From the NCBI RefSeq assembly GCF_010550675.1, contig NZ_JAAGOA010000004.1, positions 186,001 through 250,000 of the forward strand: a DNA stretch of 64,000 nucleotides, written 5' to 3'. Below the pieces are notes generated by a model. That model saw only the letters and a list, made by a program, of their open reading frames with translations. It did no database searches and had not been told where the DNA came from. Source of the DNA: Phytoactinopolyspora halotolerans (GTDB lineage: Bacteria; Actinomycetota; Actinomycetes; Jiangellales; Jiangellaceae). Positions 43,121-52,328 of the stretch are shown piece after piece. The position numbers and the translations under genes were made by a program. How positions within the stretch are numbered: position 1 is the stretch's first letter; each line of letters opens with the position of its first letter.

Positions 43121-43966
43121 GTGCTCGACAGCATGGCCGCGGTGCGCGTGCTCGGCCCCGAGGACTTCCCGACAGTGAGCCGCCTGGTGGACCGCAATCC
43201 TGTGGTGGATGTCTTCGTCGGCGCGCGGGTCCATGCGTCCAAGCTCGCACCGGGTCGTCTCGGCGGCGAGCTCTGGGGCTACTACGAGAGCGGCGAGCTA
43301 CTGTCCTGCTGCTATGCCGGCGCGAACGTCATTCCGGTACACGCCACACCGGCGGCCGCCCGCACCTTCGCCGACATGGCGGCGCGGCGTGGCCGGCGCT
43401 GTTCGTCGTTGGTCGGCCCGGCCGACGCCGTGCTGACCATGTGGGACCTGCTGCGCCCGGAGTGGGGACCGGCGCGGGAGGTGCGTGCTTCGCAGCCGGT
43501 GATGGCGATGTCGCAGACGCCGACGGTGCCGGCCGACTCGCTGGTGCGCCGGGTCCGCCCGGATGAGGTGGACATTCTGCATCCGGCCGCGGTGGCCATG
43601 TTCACCGAGGAGGTCGGGGTCTCGCCGAACGGCAGCGACGGCGGCGCGTATTACCGCGCTCGCCTCACCGAACTGGTGCGTGCCGGCCGCGCCTTCGCCC
43701 GGTTCGAGAACGGCGAAGTGGTGTTCAAGGCGGAGATCGGCGCGGTCACCCCGAAGGCCTGCCAGATCCAGGGCGTCTGGGTCCGGCCGGAGCGTCGCGG
43801 CGAAGGGCTGGCCGTCGGCGGCGTCGCAGCAGTGGTGACGTGTGCGCTGCAAGAGATCGCGCCTTCCGTCTCGCTCTACGTGAACGATTACAACCGTGCC
43901 GCCGTCGAAACGTATCGGCGGGTCGGATTCTTCGACGTGGGGCGTTTCGCCACGGTCATGTTCTGA
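43121..43966 (+). CDS. GNAT-family N-acetyltransferase with N-terminal DUF4081
   Basis: A 281-aa protein. The N-terminal half (about 1-120) is the DUF4081 extension (ELWGYYESGELLSCCYAGAN); the C-terminal half is a GNAT fold with the acetyl-CoA loop VWVRPERRGEGLAVGG and VNDYNRAAVETYRRVGF. It corresponds to the conserved gene that follows ispG in mycobacteria and other actinobacteria (the Rv2867c position), whose substrate is unknown. GTG 43121 has a G-rich site upstream; ATG 43133 is the alternative start. Confidence 0.93.
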   Translation: MLDSMAAVRVLGPEDFPTVSRLVDRNPVVDVFVGARVHASKLAPGRLGGELWGYYESGELLSCCYAGANVIPVHATPAAARTFADMAARRGRRCSSLVGPADAVLTMWDLLRPEWGPAREVRASQPVMAMSQTPTVPADSLVRRVRPDEVDILHPAAVAMFTEEVGVSPNGSDGGAYYRARLTELVRAGRAFARFENGEVVFKAEIGAVTPKACQIQGVWVRPERRGEGLAVGGVAAVVTCALQEIAPSVSLYVNDYNRAAVETYRRVGFFDVGRFATVMF

Positions 43967-44114
43967 CCGACCACCTGTCGGCGACGCCACAGGTCACAGC
44001 CGATCATGCCGGGCGTCGGTGACGTGGTTTCGCACCACCGCGCGGCTGCCGACTCGGCGTGCGGTGAGCGAAATCTCCAACGCCGCCGGGTAGCGCGTCC
44101 GGGCGGACTCTGTG

Positions 44115-44120
44115 CAGACT
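44115..44120 (+). promoter_or_regulatory. Putative -10 hexamer of a leaderless promoter
   Basis: CAGACT ends 6 nt before GTG 44127 of the CapA gene. The identical hexamer with the same spacing precedes the AraC gene at 48125. Confidence 0.4.
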
Positions 44121-44126
44121 GGCCCT

Positions 44127-45347
44127 GTGAGTCGGGCGGGGCTTCTTGTGTCGATGGTCGTCGGTGGGGCGCTGACGTTGACGGCATGCGCCGGCGAGGG
44201 TGAGCCCGAGTCGCAGTCCACCACGACGAACCCGCCGGTGATGAGCAACCCGGAACCGACCTTCACCCAGACGCCGACGCCTACCCCGGACCCTGAGCCG
44301 CGCGAGTTCACCGTGGTCGCCACCGGCGACATCCTGCTGCATGAACGGCTGTGGGCGCAGGCCGAGCGGGATGCCGACGACGACGGGACGTGGAACTTCG
44401 CGCCGCAACTGGCGAACATCACGCCGGTGGTGGAGGAGGCCGGCCTGGCGATCTGTCACCTGGAGGTCCCGCTGGCCCCGGAGGACGGGCCGTATCAGGG
44501 TTACCCGTATTTCTCCGGTCCGCCGCAGATTGTGCCCGCGCTGGCCGAGACGGGATACGACGCCTGCACGACAGCCTCCAACCACACGTTCGATCAGGGT
44601 GCGGAGGGGATCGAGCGGACCCTGGACACGCTGGATCGTGCCGGCATGGCGCACGCCGGCTCCGCGCGGACCAAAGACGAGGGCCGACGGCCGACAGTGA
44701 TCAGCGTCGACACGCCGGACGGGCCGGTACAGGTCGGGTTGTTGTCATACACGTATGGGTTCAACGGCATCCCATATCCCGACGGCGACGAGTGGCGCGG
44801 CAACGAGATCGACGAGGACACGATTCTTGCCGAGGCGGCGGCCGCCCGCGAGGACGGCGCGGAGGTCGTCATCGCCGCACTGCACTGGGGCAACGAGTAC
44901 GTTCACGAACCGAACGAACAGCAGCTCGAGCTGGCGCCGCGGCTGATCGAAGCTCCGGAGATCGATCTGCTGCTCGGGCATCACGCGCATGTGGTGCAGC
45001 CGCTCGAGCAGATCGACGGGGAATGGGTCGTCTACGGGATGGGCAACCTGATGGCCAACCATGCCGAGCCGGAAGGTCCGAAGTCGGAGGGACTGCTGAC
45101 ACGGTTCACCTTCACCGAGGACCTGGCCAGCGGAACGTTCAGCACCACCGCGGCGGAATACCTTCCGCTCTACCAGACCTATACGCCTCCGGTGGAGGTG
45201 CTGCATGTGCCGGCGGCATTGGACAGCGGCGCCACCGGAACGGCGAGTGAGTCGCGGTTGGAGCGCGCGCTGGAACGCACCGTCGAGGTGGTGGAGAGCC
45301 GGGGTGGCGCGGACGACGGCCTGACCATGATCGGCGCCGGCGAATAG
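44127..45347 (+). CDS. CapA-family lipoprotein (poly-gamma-glutamate capsule protein-like phosphoesterase)
   Basis: A 406-aa exported protein. A lipoprotein signal ends LTLTACAG (Cys at residue 21), followed by a Thr/Pro-rich linker (TFTQTPTPTPDPEP). The CapA metallophosphoesterase-like domain begins VVATGDILLH and continues with EVPLAPEDG, TTASNHTFDQGAEGI, VVIAALHWGNEY and LLGHHAHVVQPLE; the Asp/His/Asn residues in these motifs bind metals. CapA proteins act in poly-gamma-glutamate synthesis, but no CapB/CapC genes are near, so the actual role is probably different. GTG 44127 appears leaderless. Confidence 0.92.
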   Translation: MSRAGLLVSMVVGGALTLTACAGEGEPESQSTTTNPPVMSNPEPTFTQTPTPTPDPEPREFTVVATGDILLHERLWAQAERDADDDGTWNFAPQLANITPVVEEAGLAICHLEVPLAPEDGPYQGYPYFSGPPQIVPALAETGYDACTTASNHTFDQGAEGIERTLDTLDRAGMAHAGSARTKDEGRRPTVISVDTPDGPVQVGLLSYTYGFNGIPYPDGDEWRGNEIDEDTILAEAAAAREDGAEVVIAALHWGNEYVHEPNEQQLELAPRLIEAPEIDLLLGHHAHVVQPLEQIDGEWVVYGMGNLMANHAEPEGPKSEGLLTRFTFTEDLASGTFSTTAAEYLPLYQTYTPPVEVLHVPAALDSGATGTASESRLERALERTVEVVESRGGADDGLTMIGAGE

Positions 45348-45576
45348 GTGCGAGCGAGTGGGCGCGGCCGGGTACGCGCGGCCGAGCAGGTGCGGCCGGG
45401 TTGGCGGGACGCGGGTGATGCGGCGGACCCGGCGACGACTATCCTCGTCGGGTCGGTGCCGACGGTGCGCCACGGGTTAATCCCTGTGACGCGGGCGAGT
45501 CGCGAGCGATACTGTCGGTACCGTCGAGCCCGGATGGGCTCGAGGCTGGAATCCGCTACCAACAGGAGTGCACCCC

Positions 45577-47340
45577 GTGGTCATGCGCATGTCGACCCTG
45601 TTCCTCCGTACCCTGCGGGAGGATCCTGTCGATGCCGAGGTGATCAGCCACAAGCTGCTGGTCCGCGCCGGGTACGTCCGGCGCGCCGCGCCCGGCATCT
45701 ACAGCTGGCTGCCGCTGGGATACCGGGTGCTGCGCAACGTCGAGGAGATCGTCCGCGAGGAGATGGACGCGATCGGCGCGCAGGAGGTGCACTTCCCGGC
45801 GCTGCTTCCGCGGGAGCCGTACGAGGCGACCAACCGGTGGGAGGAGTACGGTCCGAACCTCTTCCGGCTGAAGGACCGCAGGGAGGGTGACTACCTGCTC
45901 GGTCCGACGCATGAGGAGATGTTCACCCTGCTGGTGAAGGATCTCTACTCCTCGTACAAGGACCTGCCGCTGTCGCTGTATCAGATCCAGCACAAGTACC
46001 GTGACGAGGCTCGTCCGCGCGCCGGTATCCTGCGTGGCCGTGAGTTCGTGATGAAGGACTCGTACTCCTTCGACGTCGACGACGAGGCGTTCAAGCGCTC
46101 CTACGACGCGCACCGCGAGGCCTACATCAAGATCTTCGACCGGCTCGGGCTCGACTACAGGATCGTGGCCGCGATGTCGGGGGCGATGGGCGGCTCGGCC
46201 AGCGAGGAGTTCCTCGCCAACGCGACCAGCGGCGAGGACACGTACGTCCGGTCCCCGGGCGGCTATGCGGCCAACGTCGAGGCCGTCGTCACTCCGGCTC
46301 CGCCGCCGGTGCCGTACGACGACGCGCCGGCCGCGCACGTGGAGGACACACCGGACACTCCGACCATCGAGACCCTCGTCAATCACCTGAACGAGCACTT
46401 CCCGCGCCAGGACGGCGACTGGACGGCTGCCGACACGCTGAAGAACGTGCTGGTCATGCTCCGGCAACCGGATGGCACACGGGAGCCGCTGGCGGTCGGG
46501 GTGCCCGGCGACCGGGACGTGGACGAGAAGCGGCTGCAGGCACAGGTGGAGCCGGCCGAGCTCGAGGCCTTCACCGATGCCGATTTCGAGGCCTTCCCGA
46601 TGCTGGCCAAGGGCTATATCGGCCCGGGCGTGCTGGGGGAGAAGAACGCGTCCGGCATCCGGTACCTGGTGGATCCGCGCGTCGTCGAAGGAACCCGCTG
46701 GGTGACCGGCGCCGACCAGTCCGGCAAGCACGTCCTCGACCTGGTCACCGGCCGGGACTTCACGCCGGACGGCACAATCGAGGCGGCCGAGGTGCGTGCG
46801 GGAGACCCGGCACCGGACGGGTCCGGGCCGCTTGAGCTGGCGCGTGGCCTCGAGCTGGGACACATCTTCCAGCTCGGCCGGAAGTACTCGGAGGCGCTCG
46901 GCCTGCAGGTCCAGGACGAAAGCGGCAGGCTGGTGACGCCGACGATGGGCTCGTACGGCATCGGTGTCTCCCGTGCGGTGGCGGCGATCGTGGAGAACTC
47001 TCATGACGGCGACGGCATCATCTGGCCGCGCGAGGTCTCGCCCGCCGACGTCCACGTGGTCGCCACCGGCAAGGATGAGACGGTCTTCACCGCCGCCGAC
47101 GAGTTGGTCGATGAGATGGAGCGCTCCGGCGTGTCGGTGCTCTACGACGACCGTCGCGGTGTGAGCCCGGGCGTGAAGTTCAAGGACTCGGAGTTGATCG
47201 GGGTGCCGACCATCGTCGTCGTCGGGCGTGGCCTGGCCGACGGCGTCGTGGAGGTGAAGGACCGTCGTTCGGGGGAGCGGACCGAGGTTCCGCTCGCCAA
47301 CGTGGTCGCGCACCTGCGCTCACTTCTCCGCGACTCCTGA
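45577..47340 (+). CDS. proS: Prolyl-tRNA synthetase
   Basis: About 587 aa, class II aminoacyl-tRNA synthetase of the bacterial type. Motif 1 and surrounding sequence [20 protein letters not shown], motif 2 [20 protein letters not shown], and motif 3 [16 protein letters not shown] are present. The editing (INS) domain sits between motifs 2 and 3 (about residues 225-400), and the anticodon-binding domain ends the chain. AGGAG (45564-45568) is 8 nt from GTG 45577, which I use; ATG 45583 gives two residues fewer. The position before the ferritin-like pair and rimP-nusA matches mycobacterial gene order, though accessory genes intervene. Confidence 0.97.
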   Translation: MVMRMSTLFLRTLREDPVDAEVISHKLLVRAGYVRRAAPGIYSWLPLGYRVLRNVEEIVREEMDAIGAQEVHFPALLPREPYEATNRWEEYGPNLFRLKDRREGDYLLGPTHEEMFTLLVKDLYSSYKDLPLSLYQIQHKYRDEARPRAGILRGREFVMKDSYSFDVDDEAFKRSYDAHREAYIKIFDRLGLDYRIVAAMSGAMGGSASEEFLANATSGEDTYVRSPGGYAANVEAVVTPAPPPVPYDDAPAAHVEDTPDTPTIETLVNHLNEHFPRQDGDWTAADTLKNVLVMLRQPDGTREPLAVGVPGDRDVDEKRLQAQVEPAELEAFTDADFEAFPMLAKGYIGPGVLGEKNASGIRYLVDPRVVEGTRWVTGADQSGKHVLDLVTGRDFTPDGTIEAAEVRAGDPAPDGSGPLELARGLELGHIFQLGRKYSEALGLQVQDESGRLVTPTMGSYGIGVSRAVAAIVENSHDGDGIIWPREVSPADVHVVATGKDETVFTAADELVDEMERSGVSVLYDDRRGVSPGVKFKDSELIGVPTIVVVGRGLADGVVEVKDRRSGERTEVPLANVVAHLRSLLRDS

Positions 47341-47344
47341 CCCG

Positions 47345-47402
47345 CCCGTGATCATCAATCGTTGGCCACACCATGACCGGTCTCACGGTTGATGATCACG
47401 GG
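47345..47402. repeat. 58-bp palindromic element containing a start codon
   Basis: Arms 47345-47362 and 47385-47402 are complementary with one mismatch (CCCGTGATCATCAA with TTGATGATCACGGG at the tips). The ATG of the next gene (47373) is in the loop. Like the 94-bp elements it has a TGATCA core near its ends and lies between genes. Confidence 0.85.
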
Positions 47403-48077
47403 GAGTCGCTGCCGCATGGGTACACCAACCACACGCGGGGCGACGGCGACGTCGTCGTCAAACGGTATGAAGGGCCGGATGCGGCCGACCGTGCCCGGCG
47501 CGAGCGGACAGCCCTGCGCGCCCTCCGCTGCCGCCTGCCGGTGCCCGACGTACTGAACAGCGACGGTGACGAGGGCGAGCTGCGGATGCGGCACGTTGCG
47601 GGTATACACGGCCAGGAGCTGATCGACGCCGGCGAAGCCGGCGCGGTCCTGCGCGCCTGTGGTGCCCTGCTCCGCGGGATCCAGGAGATCGATGTGGCGG
47701 CGGTGGCACCGGATCTCGGCCCGTGTACCGGGACGGTACTGGTCCACGGCGATTTCGGCCCGAACAACGTGTTGCTCGACCCGGCGCGGGTGGCGGTGAC
47801 GGCGGTGTTGGACTGGGAGTGGGTGCACGGCGGCGACGCGGTCGAGGACGCGGCATGGTGCGAGTGGATCGTTCGCATGCACCATCCCGCGCACGTTGAC
47901 GCCCTCGACGAGTTCTTCCAGGCGTACGGCACGCGTCCAGCGTGGAGCCGACGCCAGGACGCCATGGTCGAACGGTGCCGGGAACTGCTTCAGATGTGCC
48001 ACCGGTGGGATGCCGACGGCGCGGGTGTGCAGCTGTGGCGGCAGCGGCTCGAACGCACGACCGCATGGGTTGAGTAG
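47373..48077 (+). CDS. Aminoglycoside phosphotransferase/kinase-like family protein
   Basis: A 234-aa protein of the APH/choline-kinase-like fold. An N-lobe nucleotide site (DVVVKRYEGPDAADRARRER) is followed by LVHGDFGPNNVLLD with the catalytic HGD and metal Asn, and VTAVLDWEWVHGGDAVEDAA with the second metal Asp. It is shorter than typical APH enzymes. The substrate is unknown and antibiotic resistance should not be assumed. The only in-frame start near the domain is ATG 47373, which lies inside a palindromic element, so the first ten residues (MTGLTVDDHG) come from repeat DNA. Confidence 0.85.
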   Translation: MTGLTVDDHGESLPHGYTNHTRGDGDVVVKRYEGPDAADRARRERTALRALRCRLPVPDVLNSDGDEGELRMRHVAGIHGQELIDAGEAGAVLRACGALLRGIQEIDVAAVAPDLGPCTGTVLVHGDFGPNNVLLDPARVAVTAVLDWEWVHGGDAVEDAAWCEWIVRMHHPAHVDALDEFFQAYGTRPAWSRRQDAMVERCRELLQMCHRWDADGAGVQLWRQRLERTTAWVE

Positions 48078-48112
48078 CCGCTGCGGCGTGGACGCTCGGT
48101 GGTGGTGGGCGT

Positions 48113-48118
48113 CAGACT
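48113..48118 (+). promoter_or_regulatory. Putative -10 hexamer of a leaderless promoter
   Basis: CAGACT ends 6 nt before GTG 48125. This spacing favours that GTG over the ATG at 48122 as the start of the AraC gene. Confidence 0.4.
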
Positions 48119-48124
48119 GGCATG

Positions 48125-48970
48125 GTGAACGTGGATCCGTGGGCACGTGGCGTGACGACCGCGCGGCACGAGGCTCCTGACGCGTCGTGGGCGCTCGCCA
48201 CATGCGCCCCGCATCCGGCGCTCGCCGCCGACGTGGTGGGCTACACGGGCTACGCCGAGCGGGCGATCCGCTCGGTGCGTCGAAGGGAGGTGCCGCGTGC
48301 GCAGGTGCCGGTCATCGTCAGCTTCGGCGACACCCTCCAGGTTCAGACGGATGGCCGTCTCAGCGTGCCGCCGGTGCGGCTGACGTCGTTCGTCGCGGGC
48401 TTTGACGATGCGCACGCGATTACGGAGTACGTCGGCTCGCAGCGTGGGCTGCAGATCAACCTGACGCCACTCGGCGCCTACCGGTTGCTCGGTCTCACCG
48501 GGGATGAGATCCGCGGGGGAGCGCCCGAACTCGATGACGTCCTCGGCGTCGACGGACCGAGGCTGGTGGACAAGCTGGTCTCCGCGCCGGACTGGCCGGC
48601 TCGGTTCGACATCGCCGACGGTTTCCTGCTGCGCCGCGCTGCGTCCGCCAGAGTCGTGGACCCGGCCATCGCCTGGTGCTGGTCGCAGCTGCTGCGGAGC
48701 GACGGCCGGGTCTCCGTCGGTGCGCTGGCCGATGAGGTCGGGTGGAGCCGGAAGCATCTCGGTCAGCGGTTCCGCCGGTATGTCGGGCTCGGACCGAAGC
48801 CGGCCGCCCGGGTGTTGCGGTTCGCGCGCGCCACGACGCTGCTCGACGGCTCCCGGTCGATCAGTGAGGTCGCGGCCGAATGCGGCTACGCCGACCACAG
48901 CCATCTGGTGCGGGATGTGCGGGCGATGGCCGGCTGCACGCCGTCGGAGCTGATCGCGGAACGCGCCTGA
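48125..48970 (+). CDS. AraC-family transcriptional regulator
   Basis: A 281-aa regulator. The N-terminal 170 residues resemble the cupin-like sensor of short AraC proteins (VPVIVSFGDTLQVQTDG, then YVGSQRGLQINLTPLGAYRL). The C-terminal pair of helix-turn-helix motifs reads ALADEVGWSRKHLGQRFRRY, then ISEVAAECGYADHSHLVRDV. It is followed 63 bp later by a VOC gene on the same strand. AraC-VOC pairs are common and suggest that the regulator controls that gene. Its inducer is unknown. Confidence 0.93.
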   Translation: MNVDPWARGVTTARHEAPDASWALATCAPHPALAADVVGYTGYAERAIRSVRRREVPRAQVPVIVSFGDTLQVQTDGRLSVPPVRLTSFVAGFDDAHAITEYVGSQRGLQINLTPLGAYRLLGLTGDEIRGGAPELDDVLGVDGPRLVDKLVSAPDWPARFDIADGFLLRRAASARVVDPAIAWCWSQLLRSDGRVSVGALADEVGWSRKHLGQRFRRYVGLGPKPAARVLRFARATTLLDGSRSISEVAAECGYADHSHLVRDVRAMAGCTPSELIAERA

Positions 48971-49021
48971 TCGCGCGGGCCGAGGTGACATTTGTCCAAG
49001 CCATGGTCTCCGGGGTTCGCC

Positions 49022-49027
49022 TACCGT
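49022..49027 (+). promoter_or_regulatory. Putative -10 hexamer of a leaderless promoter
   Basis: TACCGT ends 6 nt before the ATG at 49034 of the VOC gene. Confidence 0.4.
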
Positions 49028-49033
49028 GATCGC

Positions 49034-49426
49034 ATGAACGACACAACACGTCGGCAGTCGATCTTTCCGAGTCTCCGCTATCGCGACCCCCGCGCGGCTC
49101 TGCGTTTCCTCACCGAGGCTTTCGGATTCACCGAGGAACAGGTGCATGAGCAGGACGGCCAGATCGTGCATGCGGAGATGAGCTACGACGGCGACATGAT
49201 CGGCTTCGGCACCGTCGGCGTCGGTGACCCGTTGTTCGACATCACGCCGTCCTGCGTGTACGTCGCGGTGGACGACATCGACGCGCACCACGCCCGGGCC
49301 GTCGCCGCCGGTGCGGAGATCGTGATGGAGCCGACCGATCAGGAGTACGGCTCCCGTGACTTCGCCGTCCGCGATCCCGAGGGAAACGTGTGGGCGTTCG
49401 GGACGTACCGCCCCGGCCCGGCATGA
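49034..49426 (+). CDS. VOC-superfamily protein (glyoxalase/bleomycin-resistance-like)
   Basis: A 130-aa protein with two VOC modules: IFPSLRYRDPRAALRFLTEA, then FGFTEEQ in the first half, and CVYVAVDDIDAHHARAVAAG, RDFAVRDPEGNVWAFGTY in the second. The pattern is that of PhnB/bleomycin-resistance-type proteins, whose substrate cannot be told from sequence. The upstream AraC gene is a probable regulator. The ATG has no ribosome site but a TACCGT box 6 nt upstream. Confidence 0.9.
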   Translation: MNDTTRRQSIFPSLRYRDPRAALRFLTEAFGFTEEQVHEQDGQIVHAEMSYDGDMIGFGTVGVGDPLFDITPSCVYVAVDDIDAHHARAVAAGAEIVMEPTDQEYGSRDFAVRDPEGNVWAFGTYRPGPA

Positions 49427-49776
49427 GTGGGTGAAAGACCGGTGGGCGTCCGCCCCGCCGATCTATCATGATCAGCCCATCCGGCCCGCCGTGCCGTATC
49501 GTGGTGCTCGTGCACCGGCTCTTCCCGATCACTCCTCCGCCGCGCGCCTGACGGGTCGCGCGGATCTGCGGTGCCCGCACGGATGTGCGGGTGCCGTCGT
49601 GCGCGACCCCTGAGCGGGGCGCGTCTTCACTCCTTGCCGGCCTGATGCCGGTCATCACCTCACCCTCCGCGTAGCCGCCGTCGTGCGTGCGTCGCCGAGC
49701 CAGACGTCGATGTGTGGCGCCGCGTCCCGCTCCCGCGATCGTTCATGTCCTTCACGTCATCGCAGGAGTTGTGCAC
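49427..49776. other. Intergenic region before the EamA gene
   Basis: 350 bp with no convincing gene. It holds one hairpin, CCCGCAC-GGAT-GTGCGGG (about 49575-49592), which may end the VOC transcript. Confidence 0.45.
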
Positions 49777-50805
49777 ATGGAAGGCATTTCGGAGTGCGGC
49801 GCGGGCGGATCGGCCGGCGCCGACGGTCGTGCGGCCGGGTACCGAGCGACGCCCGCGGCCGGGTATGGAACGGCGCCCGCGGCCGGGTATGGAACGGCGC
49901 CCGCAGCCCAGGAGCGAGGCGGTCTCCCCGCTGTCGTGGCGGCCGGCGTCTTGTGGGGCACGGGCGGTGTGGCCGGGTCCGCGCTCGGGGACGTCGCCGA
50001 CGTCGGATCCACCACGGTCGCCGGTTACCGGCTGGCCGTCGGCGGTGTGCTCATCGTCGGCTGGATGCTGCTGACGGGGCGGCTGCGTACGTTGCGTCCC
50101 GGCCGGCGCGGCGTGCGACGGCTGCTCACCGTCGGCCTGATCACGGCGTGGTACCAGAACTGGTACTTCGCCGCCATCGAGTTGAGTTCCGTGGGACTGG
50201 CGACACTGCTGACCCTCGGGGCGGCCCCCATCATGGTCGTCGTCGCCGAGAGTGTCATCGCCGGACGGCGGCCTGCCCGGCGGGCCATCGTGGCCATCGC
50301 GATCGCGACGTCCGGACTGGCGCTGCTCGTGGGGGTGCCGGGCGGAGACAGCTCGAGTTCCGCGGTGGCCGGAGGCCTGTGCGCGCTGGCGTCGGCGGCC
50401 GGTTTCGCCGCTATCACCATGCTCGCGGCCCGTCCCGTGGCCGGGCTGACCGCATTGTCCACGGTCGGCATCGCGTTCTGCGCCGGGGGTGCGATCACGT
50501 TCGCGCTGGCCGCGCTGGCCGGTGACGTCGTGATCGTCGTCCGTGCGGAGACGATCGCGCTGGTTCTGTACCTCGGTCTGGTCCCGACGGCGATCGCCTA
50601 CGTGTCGTACTTCGTCGGGCTGCATGGCGTCACGGCCGGGACAGCGGTGCTGATGTCGTTGCTGGAGCCACTCACCGCGGCCGTTCTGGGCATCGTGTTG
50701 CTGGGCGAGCGGCTGGGTGCGTTCGGCGTGGCCGGCGCCGTGCTGATCGGCACCGCCCTGATGGTCGCGTCGTCGCCGGGCACGAGCGGATTCAACGGGC
50801 CGTGA
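49777..50805 (+). CDS. EamA-family (DMT) transporter
   Basis: A 342-aa membrane protein with ten helices in two EamA repeats. The first starts GGLPAVVAAGVLWGTGGVAG and has WYFAAIELSSVGLATLLTLG; the second ends with VPTAIAYVSYFVGLHGVTAG, LLEPLTAAVLGIVLLGE. These are drug/metabolite exporters; the substrate is unknown. The ATG has AGGAG 8 nt upstream. Its N-terminal cytoplasmic stretch contains repeated AAGYGTAP units encoded by a 24-bp tandem repeat (49851-49898). Confidence 0.9.
   Translation: MEGISECGAGGSAGADGRAAGYRATPAAGYGTAPAAGYGTAPAAQERGGLPAVVAAGVLWGTGGVAGSALGDVADVGSTTVAGYRLAVGGVLIVGWMLLTGRLRTLRPGRRGVRRLLTVGLITAWYQNWYFAAIELSSVGLATLLTLGAAPIMVVVAESVIAGRRPARRAIVAIAIATSGLALLVGVPGGDSSSSAVAGGLCALASAAGFAAITMLAARPVAGLTALSTVGIAFCAGGAITFALAALAGDVVIVVRAETIALVLYLGLVPTAIAYVSYFVGLHGVTAGTAVLMSLLEPLTAAVLGIVLLGERLGAFGVAGAVLIGTALMVASSPGTSGFNGP
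49851..49898 (+). repeat. Tandem repeat, 24 bp x 2
   Basis: Two exact 24-bp copies beginning GCCCGCGGCCGGGTATGG, with diverged partial copies on each side, encode AAGYGTAP units at the N-terminus of the EamA transporter. Confidence 0.85.
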
Positions 50806-50820
50806 ATATCGTCACGATAT
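50806..50820. promoter_or_regulatory. Perfect palindrome upstream of sthA
   Basis: ATATCG-TCA-CGATAT is a perfect 15-bp palindrome, 85 bp before the sthA GTG and immediately after the EamA stop codon. Its size and AT-rich half-sites are typical of a small dimeric repressor operator. Confidence 0.45.
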
Positions 50821-50905
50821 CCGTCGACGGGTTGGCGGCGCGGGCCGAGTGCGCCACGCTTAGACCCAAGACGCTCCAGCTCGTGGTGCGGGTGACGGTA
50901 GGGAA

Positions 50906-52324
50906 GTGACGTTGGGCGAGGCGGAGTACGACTACGACCTGCTGGTGATCGGGTCCGGACCGGGCGGGCAGAAGGCCGCGATCAGCGCCGCGAAGCTCGG
51001 CAAACGCGTCTGCGTCGTGGAACGACGGGACATGGTCGGCGGGGTCAGCGCACACACCGGGACCATCCCGTCCAAGACGCTGCGTGAAGCGGTTCTGTAC
51101 CTCACGGGCCTGTCGATGCGCGAGGTCTACGGGCAGTCGTACCGGGTCAAGCAGGACATCACCATCCACGATCTGATGGCTCGCACGCAGCACGTGATCG
51201 GCCGGGAGATCGAGGTGGTCCGGGCGCAGCTGCTGCGCAACCACGTGGAGCTCATCATCGGCACCGGGCGGTTCCTCGACCCGCACACCGTCGGCATCGA
51301 AGGCGGCGGCGAGCGGCGCCAGGTCACGGCGGCGAACATCGTCATCGCGACCGGCACCCGTCCGGCGCGGCCGCCGCAGGTCGAGTTCGACGACGGCCGG
51401 GTGATCGACTCCGACGGCATCCTCTCCCTGGAGCGCATCCCGGAATCGATGGTGGTGGTCGGGGCCGGCGTCATCGGGATCGAGTACGCCTCGATGTTCG
51501 CCGCTCTCGGCTCCCGGGTGACCGTCGTCGAACGGCGACCCCGGATGCTGGACTTCTGCGACCCGGAGGTGGTCGAGTCGCTCAAGTTCCACCTGCGGGA
51601 CCTGTCGGTGACGTTCCGGTTCGGTGAAGATGTGGAGAAGGTCGAGGTCGGACGGAACGGCACGGTGACGACGCTGGCCAGCGGGAAACGGATCCCGGCA
51701 CAGACGGTCATGTACTCGGCCGGCCGGCAGGGCGTCACCGATCGGCTGGGGCTGGAGAAGGCGGGGCTCAGCGCCGACGATCGTGGCCGGATCTCGGTCG
51801 ACGGACAGTACCGCACCGATGTGCCGCACATCTTCGCGGTCGGCGACGTGATCGGTTTTCCGGCGCTTGCGGCCACCAGCATGGAGCAGGGACGGCTGGC
51901 GTCCTTGCACGCGTTCGGTGAGCCGGCGAACGAGCTCCGCGCCATCCAGCCGTTCGGCATCTACACCATCCCGGAGATCTCCTTCTGCGGCCGCACGGAG
52001 GAGGAGCTCACTGGAGAATCGGTGCCCTACGAGGTCGGCGTCTCGCGGTACCGGGAGCTGGCGCGCGGCCAGATCGAGGGCGACTCGTACGGGATGCTCA
52101 AGCTGCTGGTCTCCCCGTCGACGCGGCAGCTGCTCGGCGTGCACGTCTTCGGCACGGGTGCCGCGGACCTGGTCCATGTCGGCCAGGCGGTGATGGGCTG
52201 CGGCGGGACCGTCGACTATCTGGTGGACACCGTGTTCAACTTTCCCACCCTGTCCGAGGCGTACAAGGTGGCCGCGCTCGACGCGACGAACAAGCTGCGG
52301 GCGCTGGATCGCTTCGACATGTGA
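50906..52324 (+). CDS. sthA: Soluble pyridine nucleotide transhydrogenase (Si-specific NAD(P)+ transhydrogenase)
   Basis: A 472-aa flavoprotein of the dihydrolipoamide-dehydrogenase fold that moves hydride between NADPH and NAD. The FAD site reads [20 protein letters not shown], the NAD site [20 protein letters not shown], and the second FAD segment [20 protein letters not shown]. The redox-active Cys pair of related disulfide reductases is absent: the position reads [14 protein letters not shown], as expected for SthA-type enzymes. The dimerisation domain ends the chain. GTG 50906 has only a weak GGGAA site. It converges on the DUF4439 gene. Confidence 0.95.
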   Translation: MTLGEAEYDYDLLVIGSGPGGQKAAISAAKLGKRVCVVERRDMVGGVSAHTGTIPSKTLREAVLYLTGLSMREVYGQSYRVKQDITIHDLMARTQHVIGREIEVVRAQLLRNHVELIIGTGRFLDPHTVGIEGGGERRQVTAANIVIATGTRPARPPQVEFDDGRVIDSDGILSLERIPESMVVVGAGVIGIEYASMFAALGSRVTVVERRPRMLDFCDPEVVESLKFHLRDLSVTFRFGEDVEKVEVGRNGTVTTLASGKRIPAQTVMYSAGRQGVTDRLGLEKAGLSADDRGRISVDGQYRTDVPHIFAVGDVIGFPALAATSMEQGRLASLHAFGEPANELRAIQPFGIYTIPEISFCGRTEEELTGESVPYEVGVSRYRELARGQIEGDSYGMLKLLVSPSTRQLLGVHVFGTGAADLVHVGQAVMGCGGTVDYLVDTVFNFPTLSEAYKVAALDATNKLRALDRFDM

Positions 52325-52328
52325 CGGG

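Noticed and set aside
41596-43242. 548-aa open frame opposite ispG
   Set aside because: Antisense to ispG with its three cluster cysteines; runs through the AT-rich palindrome and shows no motif.
45348-45576. T-box or other leader RNA before proS
   Set aside because: No T-box sequence, specifier loop or terminator-antiterminator pair is visible in the 229-bp leader.
47373-48077. Aminoglycoside resistance gene
   Set aside because: Only the general APH-like kinase fold is visible; the protein is short and the family has many non-resistance members.
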